A DNA stretch of 64,000 nt, taken from assembly GCA_964574215.1 (NCBI GenBank), contig CAZNLR010000017.1:28135-92134 (forward strand), given 5' to 3'. Below are positions 1-9,038 of this stretch, in pieces. The position numbers and the translations under genes are program-made. Numbering within the stretch: the first letter of the stretch is position 1; each line of letters begins with the position of its first letter. This DNA is from GCA-2725625 sp964574215. Its GTDB lineage: Bacteria; Pseudomonadota; Alphaproteobacteria; Rhodospirillales; UBA2165. The notes under the pieces are model-generated. The model saw only the letters and a list, made by a program, of their open reading frames with translations, searched no databases and was not told the DNA's origin.

Positions 1-1308
<1,308 letters not shown>

Positions 1309-1331
1309 TTAGAGCCCCTCAGACGTCGGGC

Positions 1332-1469
1332 GGGTTCTCCGAACCCTTGGCTTGCGCGCCATTAGGCGCGGCGCGCAGTCGCGCTTACCAAAGTTCCTTT
1401 AAGAGTTTTGGTTTGGAGTTTCATAGGGAAAGTTCCATTAAAACCTCTTCCCCCCCTTGCGGGGGAGGG
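1332..1469. repeat. Convergent intergenic region with hairpins, one a C/G-run palindrome
   Basis: Between fumarase (+) and the VOC gene (-) there is a 6-bp hairpin (GGGTTC/GAACCC, 1332-1346), a GC-rich hairpin near 1355-1380, and a C-run/G-run palindrome at about 1444-1469 (CCTCTTCCCCC then GGGGGAGGG) followed by a further G-rich stretch. The last looks like the short C/G palindromes that recur between genes in many alphaproteobacteria. It could stop transcription from both sides. No U-tract follows, so its terminator role is an inference. Confidence 0.4.
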
Positions 1470-1496
1470 TTAGAGTGGGGGGGTAAATAGGCTCCT

Positions 1497-1973
1497 TTAA
1501 CCACTTCCCGCCATTTCCTCCGCCCAGGCTTTCTGGCGTTTTTCCATTTCTTCTTGGGTGACGTCTTCCACATGGGTGGCGATGGTCCATTGATGGCCGA
1601 AAGGGTCGGTCATTTTGCCCATGCGGTCGCCCCAGAACATATCTTCGATCTCTCCGGTCTGGGAGGCGCCGTTTTCAACGGCCCGGCCGATCACCCCGTC
1701 AACGTCAGGCGCATAGACGAAGATATGAACCGGCGTGCCGCCCAGTCCTTTGGGCGATTTGATATCCCATTCGTCGTTAGCGTCGGCGAGCATCACCTTC
1801 GATCCGTAAATGTCGATTTCCGCATGGAACACCGAGCCGTCCTCGCCGGGCATGAGTAAATGTTCCTTGGCTTCAAAAACCGTCTGATAAAACGCCATGG
1901 CCTTCGTGGCATTATCGACCCAGAGGTAAGGGGTAATGGACGTGAAACCTTCATTGATAAATGACGTTGCCAT
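1497..1973 (-). CDS. VOC (glyoxalase/bleomycin-resistance, PhnB-like) family protein
   Basis: This is a 158-residue single-domain protein of the vicinal oxygen chelate fold. It opens with TSITPYLWVDNATKAMAFYQTVF, typical of the PhnB-like branch, and contains HAEIDIYGSKVMLAD in the middle and DRMGKMTDPFGHQWTIATH near the end, the usual position of the second metal-site half. A strong Shine-Dalgarno (GGAGG) lies about 6 bases before the ATG at 1973, which fixes the start. Members include glyoxalases, dioxygenases and resistance proteins, and the substrate cannot be read from sequence. It is alone on its strand and diverges from the hydrolase gene at 2081. Confidence 0.85.
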   Translation of the reverse strand: MATSFINEGFTSITPYLWVDNATKAMAFYQTVFEAKEHLLMPGEDGSVFHAEIDIYGSKVMLADANDEWDIKSPKGLGGTPVHIFVYAPDVDGVIGRAVENGASQTGEIEDMFWGDRMGKMTDPFGHQWTIATHVEDVTQEEMEKRQKAWAEEMAGSG

Positions 1974-2080
1974 AATCTTCCTCCCTTATTTATAAAATGA
2001 ACAAAACATGAACACATAGGAATTGTCAAGACCTTGATATCCACTATGTTAGATGAGAAAGAGCTGTATAGATCGAGGGA

Positions 2081-2728
2081 ATGAGCGCAAATATGAATCA
2101 ACCACCACCGATCCATTTTGATGGTCCAAAGAACGCCACAGCGACATTCGCCTTTGCTCATGGTGCGGGCGTCGGCATGGAAAGCGAATTTATAGAATAC
2201 TTTGCTAACCGTATCGCCGCCACCGGTATCCGGGTGGCGCGGTTTGAATTTCCTTACATGCAGAAGCGGCGGGAAGACGGCAAAAAACGTCCCCCGGACC
2301 GGGGCCCCGTCCTGCTGGAAACCTGGCGAGCGGTGATTGAGGAATTGGGGGCTGAAAAACTGTTTGTCGGCGGGAAATCCATGGGCGGACGCATCGCTTC
2401 CATGGTTGCCGCCGAACTGGAAAAAGAGGAGAGGTCGGTCGCCGGTTGCATCTGCCTGGGCTATCCTTTCCATGCGCCGGGTAAACCGGACAAGGTGCGG
2501 ATTGAGCATCTGCTGGACATGGCAACGCCGACATTAATCCTGCAGGGAACCCGAGACCCCTTCGGCACCTTGGAAGAAGTGCCCACCTATCCCCTGAGCA
2601 AAAACGTTTCCTTCCACTGGCTGGAAGACGGAGAACACAGCTTCAAACCCAGCAAAGCCTCGGGTCGCACGGAGGAGCAAAATTGGGACGAGGCGATCGA
2701 GACTCTCGTGGCGTTTGTCAAAAGATAA
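2081..2728 (+). CDS. Alpha/beta hydrolase, KANL3/Tex30-like (dienelactone-hydrolase-like)
   Basis: A 215-residue cytoplasmic alpha/beta hydrolase with no signal peptide. The nucleophile elbow is GGKSMGGR, with Ser at about residue 100. The probable oxyanion segment is AHGAG near residue 27, the acid is probably in LILQGTRDPFG and the histidine in DGEHSFKP. This arrangement matches the small KANL3/Tex30-like family, for which no general substrate is known. The start could also be the Met at 2093, since the purine-rich GAGGG at about 2075 is close to 2081. It is a single gene ending in a hairpin shared with the converging prpC. Confidence 0.8.
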   Translation: MSANMNQPPPIHFDGPKNATATFAFAHGAGVGMESEFIEYFANRIAATGIRVARFEFPYMQKRREDGKKRPPDRGPVLLETWRAVIEELGAEKLFVGGKSMGGRIASMVAAELEKEERSVAGCICLGYPFHAPGKPDKVRIEHLLDMATPTLILQGTRDPFGTLEEVPTYPLSKNVSFHWLEDGEHSFKPSKASGRTEEQNWDEAIETLVAFVKR

Positions 2729-2730
2729 TC

Positions 2731-2755
2731 GGGGACACACAATTTGCGTGTCCCC
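2731..2755. terminator. GGGGACAC...GTGTCCCC hairpin between convergent genes (REP-like)
   Basis: An 8-bp perfect inverted repeat (GGGGACAC / GTGTCCCC, 9-base loop) starts 3 bases after the hydrolase stop and lies 25 bases from the prpC stop on the other strand. No T-run follows on either side, so it is not a classical intrinsic terminator. Palindromes of this look occur as dispersed REP-type repeats in other bacteria. A bidirectional transcript-end role is inferred. Confidence 0.45.
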
Positions 2756-2779
2756 AATCGGTTAAGCTGTTGAATTTTC

Positions 2780-4111
2780 TTATTTTCTCTTGGTGATCGG
2801 CTTGACCCGGCGTTGTGATTTGCCGCTGTAGGCGCTGAGAGGGCGGATCAAGGCGTTGGCGGCGTTCTGTTCCAAAATATGCGCCGACCAGCCGGTGATG
2901 CGGGCCATGACGAAAATTGGCGTGTAGAGATTGACCGGGAAGCCCATCAGGTAATAAGCCGGCCCCGACGGGAAATCCAGATTTGGGTAGATGCCCTTTT
3001 CGTTGATGAAAATATCGGCCAGGATGTTGTAGATTTCCAACCACTTGGTGTCGCCGGACCAATGGGTCAAGTCCTCCAGGCAAGCTTTCATGGTGGGCAC
3101 CCGGCTGTCACCGTGCTTATAGACCCGGTGACCGAAGCCCATGATCAGCTTCTTGTTGGCGATGGCGTCCCTAATCCAGGGTTCGGCCCGTTTGGGCGTC
3201 CGGATAACCTCCATCATTTCCATCACCGCTTCGTTGGCGCCGCCGTGGAGCGGACCTTTGAGAGAGCCGATGCCGCCGGTGACGGCCGAATAGAAATCAG
3301 AACGGCTCGAGGTAATCACGCGGCTGGTGAAGGTAGAGGCATTGAAACTATGCTCGGCGTACAAAATGAGCGATGTATCGAAAGCTTTGACAACTTTCTT
3401 GGGAGGCACTTTGCCGAAACACATGTGAAAGAAGTTTTCCGCCATGGACAGATCGGTCCGCGGCGGTATGCGGCGCTTGCCGTTGCGGAAGCGGAAATCG
3501 GTGGCGATCATGGTGGGGATTTTTGACAAGAGGTTGATGGCCCGTGCCATATCCGCTTCGCGGGGCTCGCCGCCCCAGGCTTCTTCGGTCGTGCCGAGAT
3601 AGCTGACTGCGGTCCGGACGGTGTCCATGGGATGGGCCCGTTTGGGAAATTTAGCGATCACGTCCACGTGGTTTTTGCTCAGTTTCCGAAGGCTGCGCTC
3701 TTTCTTTTTAAAGGCGTTTAATTGTTTGCGGTTAGGCAGTTCGCCTTCCAGCAGCAAATAGGCAACTTCTTCGAAACTGCAATGGGCGGCCAGATCCTGA
3801 ACGGCATAGCCGCGGTAGGTCAGGGAATTGGTCTCCGGCATGACTTTGGAAACCGCCGTGGTGTCGGCGATCACGCCAACCAGGCCTTTTCTGATGTCGG
3901 GGGCCCCAGTCGCGGATTTTTTGGCTGCGGATTTTTTGGCTGCGGCTTTTTTCGGGGCGGCTTTTTTCGTCACCTTCTTGGTCGCCTTTTTCGCTGTCTT
4001 TTTAGCGGTTTTTTTCACCGTTTTCTTGACAGTTTTTTTAGCCGATTTTCTGGGGGCCGCCTTTTTAGCGGCCGTTTTTTTCTTCCCCTTCGCTTTTGCT
4101 GCTTTGGCCAT
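2780..4111 (-). CDS. prpC: 2-methylcitrate/citrate synthase with lysine-rich histone-H1-like N-terminal tail
   Basis: Residues from about 72 onward form a complete type II citrate synthase of the small (about 370 aa) class used as 2-methylcitrate synthase: KGLVGVIADTT near the N-terminus, the active-site His segments GPLHGGANEAV and IMGFGHRVYK, and FPSGPAYYLMGFP. It condenses propionyl-CoA (or acetyl-CoA) with oxaloacetate. The neighbours prpB and prpD point to methylcitrate synthesis. Residues 1-67 are unusual: 29 lysines, the rest mostly Ala/Thr/Val/Ser/Pro in KKTV/KKTA-like repeats, with no acidic residue. GGAG sits 6 bases before the ATG at 4111 and there is no internal Met until residue 93, so the tail is probably translated. 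A scaffold gap begins 10 bases upstream. Confidence 0.9.
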   Translation of the reverse strand: MAKAAKAKGKKKTAAKKAAPRKSAKKTVKKTVKKTAKKTAKKATKKVTKKAAPKKAAAKKSAAKKSATGAPDIRKGLVGVIADTTAVSKVMPETNSLTYRGYAVQDLAAHCSFEEVAYLLLEGELPNRKQLNAFKKKERSLRKLSKNHVDVIAKFPKRAHPMDTVRTAVSYLGTTEEAWGGEPREADMARAINLLSKIPTMIATDFRFRNGKRRIPPRTDLSMAENFFHMCFGKVPPKKVVKAFDTSLILYAEHSFNASTFTSRVITSSRSDFYSAVTGGIGSLKGPLHGGANEAVMEMMEVIRTPKRAEPWIRDAIANKKLIMGFGHRVYKHGDSRVPTMKACLEDLTHWSGDTKWLEIYNILADIFINEKGIYPNLDFPSGPAYYLMGFPVNLYTPIFVMARITGWSAHILEQNAANALIRPLSAYSGKSQRRVKPITKRK

Positions 4112-4121
4112 CCTTAACTCC

Positions 4122-4131
4122 NNNNNNNNNN
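4122..4131. other. Assembly gap (10 N)
   Basis: Ten undetermined bases between the prpB stop and the prpC ribosome-binding site. This is a scaffold join of nominal length, so the true distance between prpB and prpC, and any sequence between them, is unknown. Both flanking genes look intact. Confidence 0.99.
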
Positions 4132-4135
4132 TGAA

Positions 4136-5029
4136 CTATAATTTGAAATTATGTAAATTTTGGTCGAACTGATTGTATTCCTCATAATGCAGGGTCTCGT
4201 AGAGCCGCTTGCGCGTCTGCATGGTGTCCAGAACGTTCTCAAGCGTGCCGTCTCTTTTCAAAGCGCCGTAACTGGCTTCAATGGCCCCCATGGCGATGCG
4301 CAGGGACGAGACCGGGTAAATGGCGATGTTGTAGCCGAGTTCGGTCAGCTGATCCTTGGTCAGGAGCGGCGTCTTGCCGAATTCAGTAATATTGGCCAGC
4401 AAAGGCACGTCGATAGCGGCCCTGAATTCCTCGTATTCCGGGATGGTGGTGAGGGCTTCCGGAAAGATCGCCTCGGCTCCCGCGTCCACATAGGCCTTGG
4501 CCCGGTCGATGGCCGATTGCATGCCTTCCGATGCCTTGGCGTCGGTCCGCACCATCAACAGGAAATTGGAGTCCCGTTTGGCGTTGGCGGCGGCGGTGAC
4601 TTTCTGGCACATGGCGTCCCGCTCGATGATAATTTTATTGTCGAGATGGCCGCAGCGCTTGGGGCTTAGCTGGTCTTCAATGTGGCAGCCCGCCATGCCC
4701 AACTCTTCGATTTCCTGGATGGTGCGGGCGGTGTTCAAGGCCTCGCCCCAGCCCGTATCGGCATCGATGATGGCGGGAAGCTCCGTCACCCGGGCGATCT
4801 GGCGGCCCCGTTGGGAGACTTCGGTGAGCGTGGTCAGGCCGATGTCGGGCATGGCCAACTCAGCCGACAGGGCGCCGCCGGATATATATATGCCGTCAAA
4901 GCCCAGTTCCTGGACGATGCGGGCAATCAACGGCGCATGGGCGCCGGGCAGTTGAAGCAGGCGGCCTGAAGCCAGTTCCTTCCGGAAATCGGCTCTTTTT
5001 TCGTCGGCGGTTTTGGTTCCAAATAACAT
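4136..5029 (-). CDS. prpB: Methylisocitrate lyase
   Basis: A 297-residue PEP mutase/isocitrate lyase superfamily enzyme that cleaves 2-methylisocitrate to pyruvate and succinate, the last step of the methylcitrate cycle. Visible motifs are the metal site IDADTGWGE, the lyase signature SPKRCGHL (K[KR]CGH with the catalytic Cys), and LLMVRTDA. Length and motifs fit PrpB rather than the larger isocitrate lyases. AAGGA lies about 8 bases before the ATG. It is the middle gene of prpD-prpB-prpC on the minus strand, 12 bases after prpD. Its stop codon lies 4 bases from the N-run, so the contig ends just past the gene. Confidence 0.94.
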   Translation of the reverse strand: MLFGTKTADEKRADFRKELASGRLLQLPGAHAPLIARIVQELGFDGIYISGGALSAELAMPDIGLTTLTEVSQRGRQIARVTELPAIIDADTGWGEALNTARTIQEIEELGMAGCHIEDQLSPKRCGHLDNKIIIERDAMCQKVTAAANAKRDSNFLLMVRTDAKASEGMQSAIDRAKAYVDAGAEAIFPEALTTIPEYEEFRAAIDVPLLANITEFGKTPLLTKDQLTELGYNIAIYPVSSLRIAMGAIEASYGALKRDGTLENVLDTMQTRKRLYETLHYEEYNQFDQNLHNFKL

Positions 5030-5041
5030 TGGACTATTCCT

Positions 5042-6550
5042 TTAAAAGATACCTGTGGTATCCGGTGTATTGTTAATGAGCTCCGCATTGTCCAGGGTGA
5101 CGTTGATCTGGGCGACGTCTGCGGCGCCAAGATCGGGCAGGGCCTGCACTAAATCAAGGAATCGGCTGCTTTCGGCTGCTGAAATCACGTCGTCGGTTAG
5201 AATCTTGAATTTACGGATATAGTCGGGCCGGGAGAAGGGTTTGGCGCCGGCCGGATGGGCATTGGCCACGGCCAATTCATCGACGACTTTCTCGCCCGAT
5301 TTTAGGGTCACTTCCAAACGCCCGCCGAATGCCCGTTGATTGGGATCGGGGTCATGGTAGCGTTCGGTCCAGGCGGCTTCCTCCTCGGTGGAAATTTTAT
5401 GCCACAGCCGGACCGTATCTTCCCGCTGGGCGCGCTCCGGCGCGTAGGATTTGACGTGATGCCATTCGCCGTCCTGAAGCGCCACCGCCAATATATACAT
5501 AATAGAGTGATCGAGCGTCTCCCGGCTGGCCTTGGGGTCCATCTTCTGCGGGTCTTTGGCGCCGGTGCCGATAACATAATGCGTGTGATGGCTGGTATAG
5601 AGCTTGATCGAATCGACCGCTTCCCAATCCTCAATGTTATCCCGTACCCGAAAGGCCAGGTCGATGAGCGCCTGGCTTTGATATTCGGCGGAATGCTCCT
5701 TGGTATAGGATTCCAGGATGGCCCCTTTGGCTTCTCCCGGTTCCGGCAAGGGGACCGTATATTCGGCGTCCGGCCCGTCCAAAATCCAGGCGATCACGCT
5801 GTCTTCGCCTTCATAGATAGGCGACGGCGCACCTTCGCCCCGCATACAGCGGTCGACGGCTTCGATGGCCAGCTTGCCGGCGTGGGACGGCGCATAGGCC
5901 TTCCAGGACGAGATTTCGCCTTTGCGGGATTGTCGGGTCGATACCGTGGTGTGCAGGGCCTGCTGCACCGACTGAAAGATGGTGTCCGTATCCAGCCCCA
6001 ACAGCGTACCGATGCCGGCGGCGGCGGCGGGGCCCAAATGGGCGATATGGTCGATCTTATGAGCATGCAGGCAAATGCCCTTAACCAGATCGATCTGAAT
6101 TTCGTAACCGGTGGCAAGGCCCCTCAGCAAGTCCTTGCCGTTTTTTCCCGTCTGCTGGGCCACGGCCAGGATGGGCGGAATATTATCGCCGGGGTGGGAA
6201 TAGTCGGCGGCCAAAAATGTATCGTGGTAGTCCAGTTCACGCACCGCCGTTCCGTTAGCCCAGGCGGCCCACTCGGCATGAAAACGCTGATCCAGGGGCA
6301 TGCCGAACACCGCTGCACCGCCGTCCCTGGGGTGGGCAAGCGCTTGGGCGCGGGCGCTGGCGACGGGATGACGATTTATTGAAGCAATGGCAACTGAAGC
6401 ATTGTCAATAATGCGGTTGATCACCATATCCGATACATCGCCGGAAACTTCTACGGAATCGGCTGCGACTTGGGCGATTTTCCATGCGAATTGATCCTCC
6501 TTAGGCAGGGGCTTTTCGGAGGGGAAGACGTTGATGACGTGATTTTTCAA
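5042..6550 (-). CDS. prpD: 2-methylcitrate dehydratase, MmgE/PrpD family
   Basis: A 502-residue MmgE/PrpD family protein. PrpD dehydrates 2-methylcitrate in the propionate-degrading methylcitrate cycle. Family blocks seen are DMVINRIIDNASVA, ARAQALAHPRDGGA, ELDYHDTFLAADYSHPGDN and LDHSIMYILAVALQDG. The start is a TTG at 6550: the frame is closed by a stop upstream, no ATG occurs before residue 43, and the N-terminal stretch FPSEKPLPKEDQFAWKIA is conserved in the family, so the rare start is well supported. It is the first gene of the prp operon. No PrpR-type regulator is visible nearby. Confidence 0.9.
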   Translation of the reverse strand: MKNHVINVFPSEKPLPKEDQFAWKIAQVAADSVEVSGDVSDMVINRIIDNASVAIASINRHPVASARAQALAHPRDGGAAVFGMPLDQRFHAEWAAWANGTAVRELDYHDTFLAADYSHPGDNIPPILAVAQQTGKNGKDLLRGLATGYEIQIDLVKGICLHAHKIDHIAHLGPAAAAGIGTLLGLDTDTIFQSVQQALHTTVSTRQSRKGEISSWKAYAPSHAGKLAIEAVDRCMRGEGAPSPIYEGEDSVIAWILDGPDAEYTVPLPEPGEAKGAILESYTKEHSAEYQSQALIDLAFRVRDNIEDWEAVDSIKLYTSHHTHYVIGTGAKDPQKMDPKASRETLDHSIMYILAVALQDGEWHHVKSYAPERAQREDTVRLWHKISTEEEAAWTERYHDPDPNQRAFGGRLEVTLKSGEKVVDELAVANAHPAGAKPFSRPDYIRKFKILTDDVISAAESSRFLDLVQALPDLGAADVAQINVTLDNAELINNTPDTTGIF

Positions 6551-6622
6551 GTTATGAAGGCCTTTTCGAAAACAGCAGAATAGTCAGGAATTTATGTTCG
6601 CGGACATGGTCTACATCATTCG

Positions 6623-6699
6623 AATACCGATTCCCAAGCGAAATATGATGAAGATAGAAATTAATCCCACAATTTTAATGTTGACTCTAATTCGGTATT
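6623..6699. promoter_or_regulatory. Divergent prpD/had control region with AATACCGA...TCGGTATT arms
   Basis: The 195-bp gap between prpD (-) and had (+) must hold both promoters. Two 8-base arms, AATACCGA (6623-6630) and TCGGTATT (6692-6699), form a perfect inverted pair 61 bases apart. TTGACT at 6681-6686 is a good -35 match toward had, but no convincing -10 follows. A paired operator for the benzoyl-CoA operon is an inference; no regulator gene is adjacent. Confidence 0.3.
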
Positions 6700-6745
6700 G
6701 TCGTACCTATTTACCATAATTAGTCATTTACGAGGTACTTTAGAA

Positions 6746-7825
6746 ATGTCGGACGCCCCTTATCGCTGGGAAATGATTGAACCAGGCAAGCCCATGGAGA
6801 AAGTTGAATTTGATCCTTTCCCCCCAGGTGACGGTGAAGTTGTGGTTGAAGTTGAAGGGTGCGGCGTCTGTCATACCGACCTCGGTTATTATTATGACGG
6901 CGTACGCACCAATGCCGAACTGCCCCTCGCGCTTGGCCATGAAATTAGCGGCCGCGTCGTTGCCGCCGGTAAAAACTACGAAAACATGATCGGCAAGGCG
7001 GTTCTTATTCCCGCCGTCATTCCCTGCGGCGAATGCGATCTCTGCAAACGCGGCAAGGAAACCATCTGCCGTCAGCAATATGTGCCCGGCTGCGACACCC
7101 ATGGCGGTTTCGCCAGCCATATCAAAATTCCCGGTTTCGGACTGTGTGAGATTGACGAGGCCAAATTGGCGGCCGCCGGTCTTGATTTGGCGGACGTTTC
7201 AGTTGTCGCCGACGCTTTGACCACTCCTTATCAGGCTGTTTATCAGGCCGATCTCAAAGAAGGCGATCTGGCGATCGTTATCGGTGTTGGCGGTGTGGGT
7301 GGATATTGTGTTCAGGTGGCTGCCGCTTTCGGCGCTACGGTGATCGCCGTCGATATCGATCAGGACAAGTTGGATGAAATCAGCAAAGCCGGTGCCGCTG
7401 CGACCTTTAACCCCAAGGATTATCCCGGCCGTGAGCTGAGAAAAGCCATTTCCGCGTTTGCCAAGGAAAACGGCCTCAGGGCGACCGAATGGACGATTAT
7501 GGAATGTTCCGGGTCGGCTCCCGGTCAGCAAACCGCTTATGGCTTGTTGGTTCACGGCGCGACCCTGTGTGTCGTTGGCTTCACCATGGACAAGGTGGAA
7601 ATCCGCTTGTCCAATTTGATGGCCTTCCACGCCCGCGCTCTCGGTAACTGGGGGTGCACCACCGGCAACTACCCCGACGCCTTAAACCTGGTGTTGGACG
7701 GCAAAGTCAAAGTGAAGCCCTTTATTGAACATCACCCACTTGATAAAATTAACGAAATTTTTGAACTCGTACACGCTCACAAGAATACCGGGCGGGCCAT
7801 CCTAATGCCCAAAATGAGTTCCTAA
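6746..7825 (+). CDS. had: 6-hydroxycyclohex-1-ene-1-carbonyl-CoA dehydrogenase
   Basis: A zinc-type alcohol dehydrogenase of the MDR superfamily. Had oxidises 6-hydroxycyclohex-1-ene-1-carbonyl-CoA to the 6-oxo compound with NAD+ in anaerobic benzoyl-CoA breakdown. Features: catalytic zinc site GCGVCHTDLGYY, GHEISGRVVAAG, structural zinc cysteines in PCGECDLCKRGKETIC, and the Rossmann motif VIGVGGVGGYCVQ. ATG 6746 is chosen (359 aa) because GAGG lies about 10 bases before it and MSDAPYRW matches the family; the open frame continues up to 6698. The assignment to Had rather than a generic alcohol dehydrogenase rests mainly on context: it leads the operon had-oah-dch-bcrCBAD. Confidence 0.9.
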   Translation: MSDAPYRWEMIEPGKPMEKVEFDPFPPGDGEVVVEVEGCGVCHTDLGYYYDGVRTNAELPLALGHEISGRVVAAGKNYENMIGKAVLIPAVIPCGECDLCKRGKETICRQQYVPGCDTHGGFASHIKIPGFGLCEIDEAKLAAAGLDLADVSVVADALTTPYQAVYQADLKEGDLAIVIGVGGVGGYCVQVAAAFGATVIAVDIDQDKLDEISKAGAAATFNPKDYPGRELRKAISAFAKENGLRATEWTIMECSGSAPGQQTAYGLLVHGATLCVVGFTMDKVEIRLSNLMAFHARALGNWGCTTGNYPDALNLVLDGKVKVKPFIEHHPLDKINEIFELVHAHKNTGRAILMPKMSS

Positions 7826-7871
7826 TTCTTACTGCCCCCAATAATCGACTTAAAATCAGAGGAAGAGATTT

Positions 7872-9011
7872 ATGGTTAAAGATACCGCAACAGTTATTAA
7901 AGAAAACACCACTCCAAATCTAAAAAACCACAATTTGGTGGAAAGCTGGGACTTTGATGGACTGAAATACGAAAGAAAGCCGGCCATTGATGAAAATGGC
8001 AAAGAGGTCAACGGCATCTACAATGTTTGGATTACGCTCGACAACGAGAAGCAATTCAATTCATACAGCACGGAAATGGTCAAAGGCATGATTTTGGGTT
8101 TCCGCGAAGCCTCCAACTCGCGGGACGTCAATGCGGTTGTTTTGACCGGTGCCGGTCACAAGGCCTTCTGCACCGGCGGCAACACCAAAGAATATGCCGA
8201 ATATTATTCCGGTCAGGATCAGGAATATCGCCAATACATGCGCTTGTTCAACGACATGGTCTCCACCATGCTTATTTGTGACAAGCCGGTCATCTGCCGG
8301 GTTAACGGCATGCGCATCGGCGGCGGTCAGGAAATGGGCATGGCCTGTGACTTCTCAGTCGCCCAGGATATGGCCAATTTTGGTCAGGCCGGTCCGAAAC
8401 ACGGTTCCGCGGCCATCGGCGGCGCCACCGATTTCTTGCCGCCGTTGATCGGTGTCGAGCAGTCCATGGTATCCGCCGTTCTCTGCCGGCCCCTTTCGGC
8501 TCACAAAGCCGCCCGTCTCGGCATTATTATGGATACGGTTCCGGCTCTGAAAGTCGACGGCAAGTTCGTCCCCAATCCCCTCGTTACCACCGAAGCAGTG
8601 ACCGATGACTACGGCCGGATGATCCATGGCGAATTCAAAACCGATCCGGAAGAAATTAAACAAGCCAAGGAGACCATCAAATCGGGCGAAATGGATTTGT
8701 CTTTGCTGGATGCCAAAGTCGAAGAGCTTTGCACGGCGGTTCTGCATACCTTCCCGGAATGCACCACCAAGTCCCTTGAGCAACTGCGTAAGCCGAAACT
8801 CGAAGTTTGGAACCTGCGCAAAGAGGATGCCCGTTCCTGGCTCGGTTACAACATGATGGCCGAAGCCCGCACCGGTTTCCGCGCCTTCAACGAAGGCAAC
8901 AAGGAAATTGGGCGCGAGATTGATTTCGTCGCTCTTCGCCAAGCCCGCGCCGCCGGCGTACCTTGGAGCGATGATCTTGTCGAAAGCCTGATTCCCCGGG
9001 CTGCGGAATAG
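7872..9011 (+). CDS. oah: 6-oxocyclohex-1-ene-1-carbonyl-CoA hydrolase
   Basis: A 379-residue crotonase-superfamily enzyme, longer than ordinary enoyl-CoA hydratases, as Oah proteins are. Oah hydrates and opens the ring of 6-oxocyclohex-1-ene-1-carbonyl-CoA to give 3-hydroxypimelyl-CoA. The oxyanion-hole segments are AFCTGGNTKEYAEYY and NGMRIGGGQEMGMACDFSVA, and GPKHGSAAIGGATDFLP follows. The long C-terminal part (LEVWNLRKEDARSWLG) is characteristic. An AGAGGAAG ribosome-binding site precedes the ATG. Together with Had it marks the Thauera/Magnetospirillum version of the pathway rather than the Rhodopseudomonas one. Confidence 0.93.
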   Translation: MVKDTATVIKENTTPNLKNHNLVESWDFDGLKYERKPAIDENGKEVNGIYNVWITLDNEKQFNSYSTEMVKGMILGFREASNSRDVNAVVLTGAGHKAFCTGGNTKEYAEYYSGQDQEYRQYMRLFNDMVSTMLICDKPVICRVNGMRIGGGQEMGMACDFSVAQDMANFGQAGPKHGSAAIGGATDFLPPLIGVEQSMVSAVLCRPLSAHKAARLGIIMDTVPALKVDGKFVPNPLVTTEAVTDDYGRMIHGEFKTDPEEIKQAKETIKSGEMDLSLLDAKVEELCTAVLHTFPECTTKSLEQLRKPKLEVWNLRKEDARSWLGYNMMAEARTGFRAFNEGNKEIGREIDFVALRQARAAGVPWSDDLVESLIPRAAE

Positions 9012-9038
9012 TAGGCCAGGTAGGCTGAGAGCAAAGCG

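Noticed and set aside
1793..2509. 238-codon minus-strand frame across the VOC/hydrolase junction
   Set aside because: It overlaps two well-supported genes in other frames and encodes no known fold.
3828..4172. Hydrophobic plus-strand frame opposite the prpC N-terminus
   Set aside because: It is the antisense of the lysine-rich tail (AAG/AAA codons read as Phe/Leu), crosses the N-run and has no family match.
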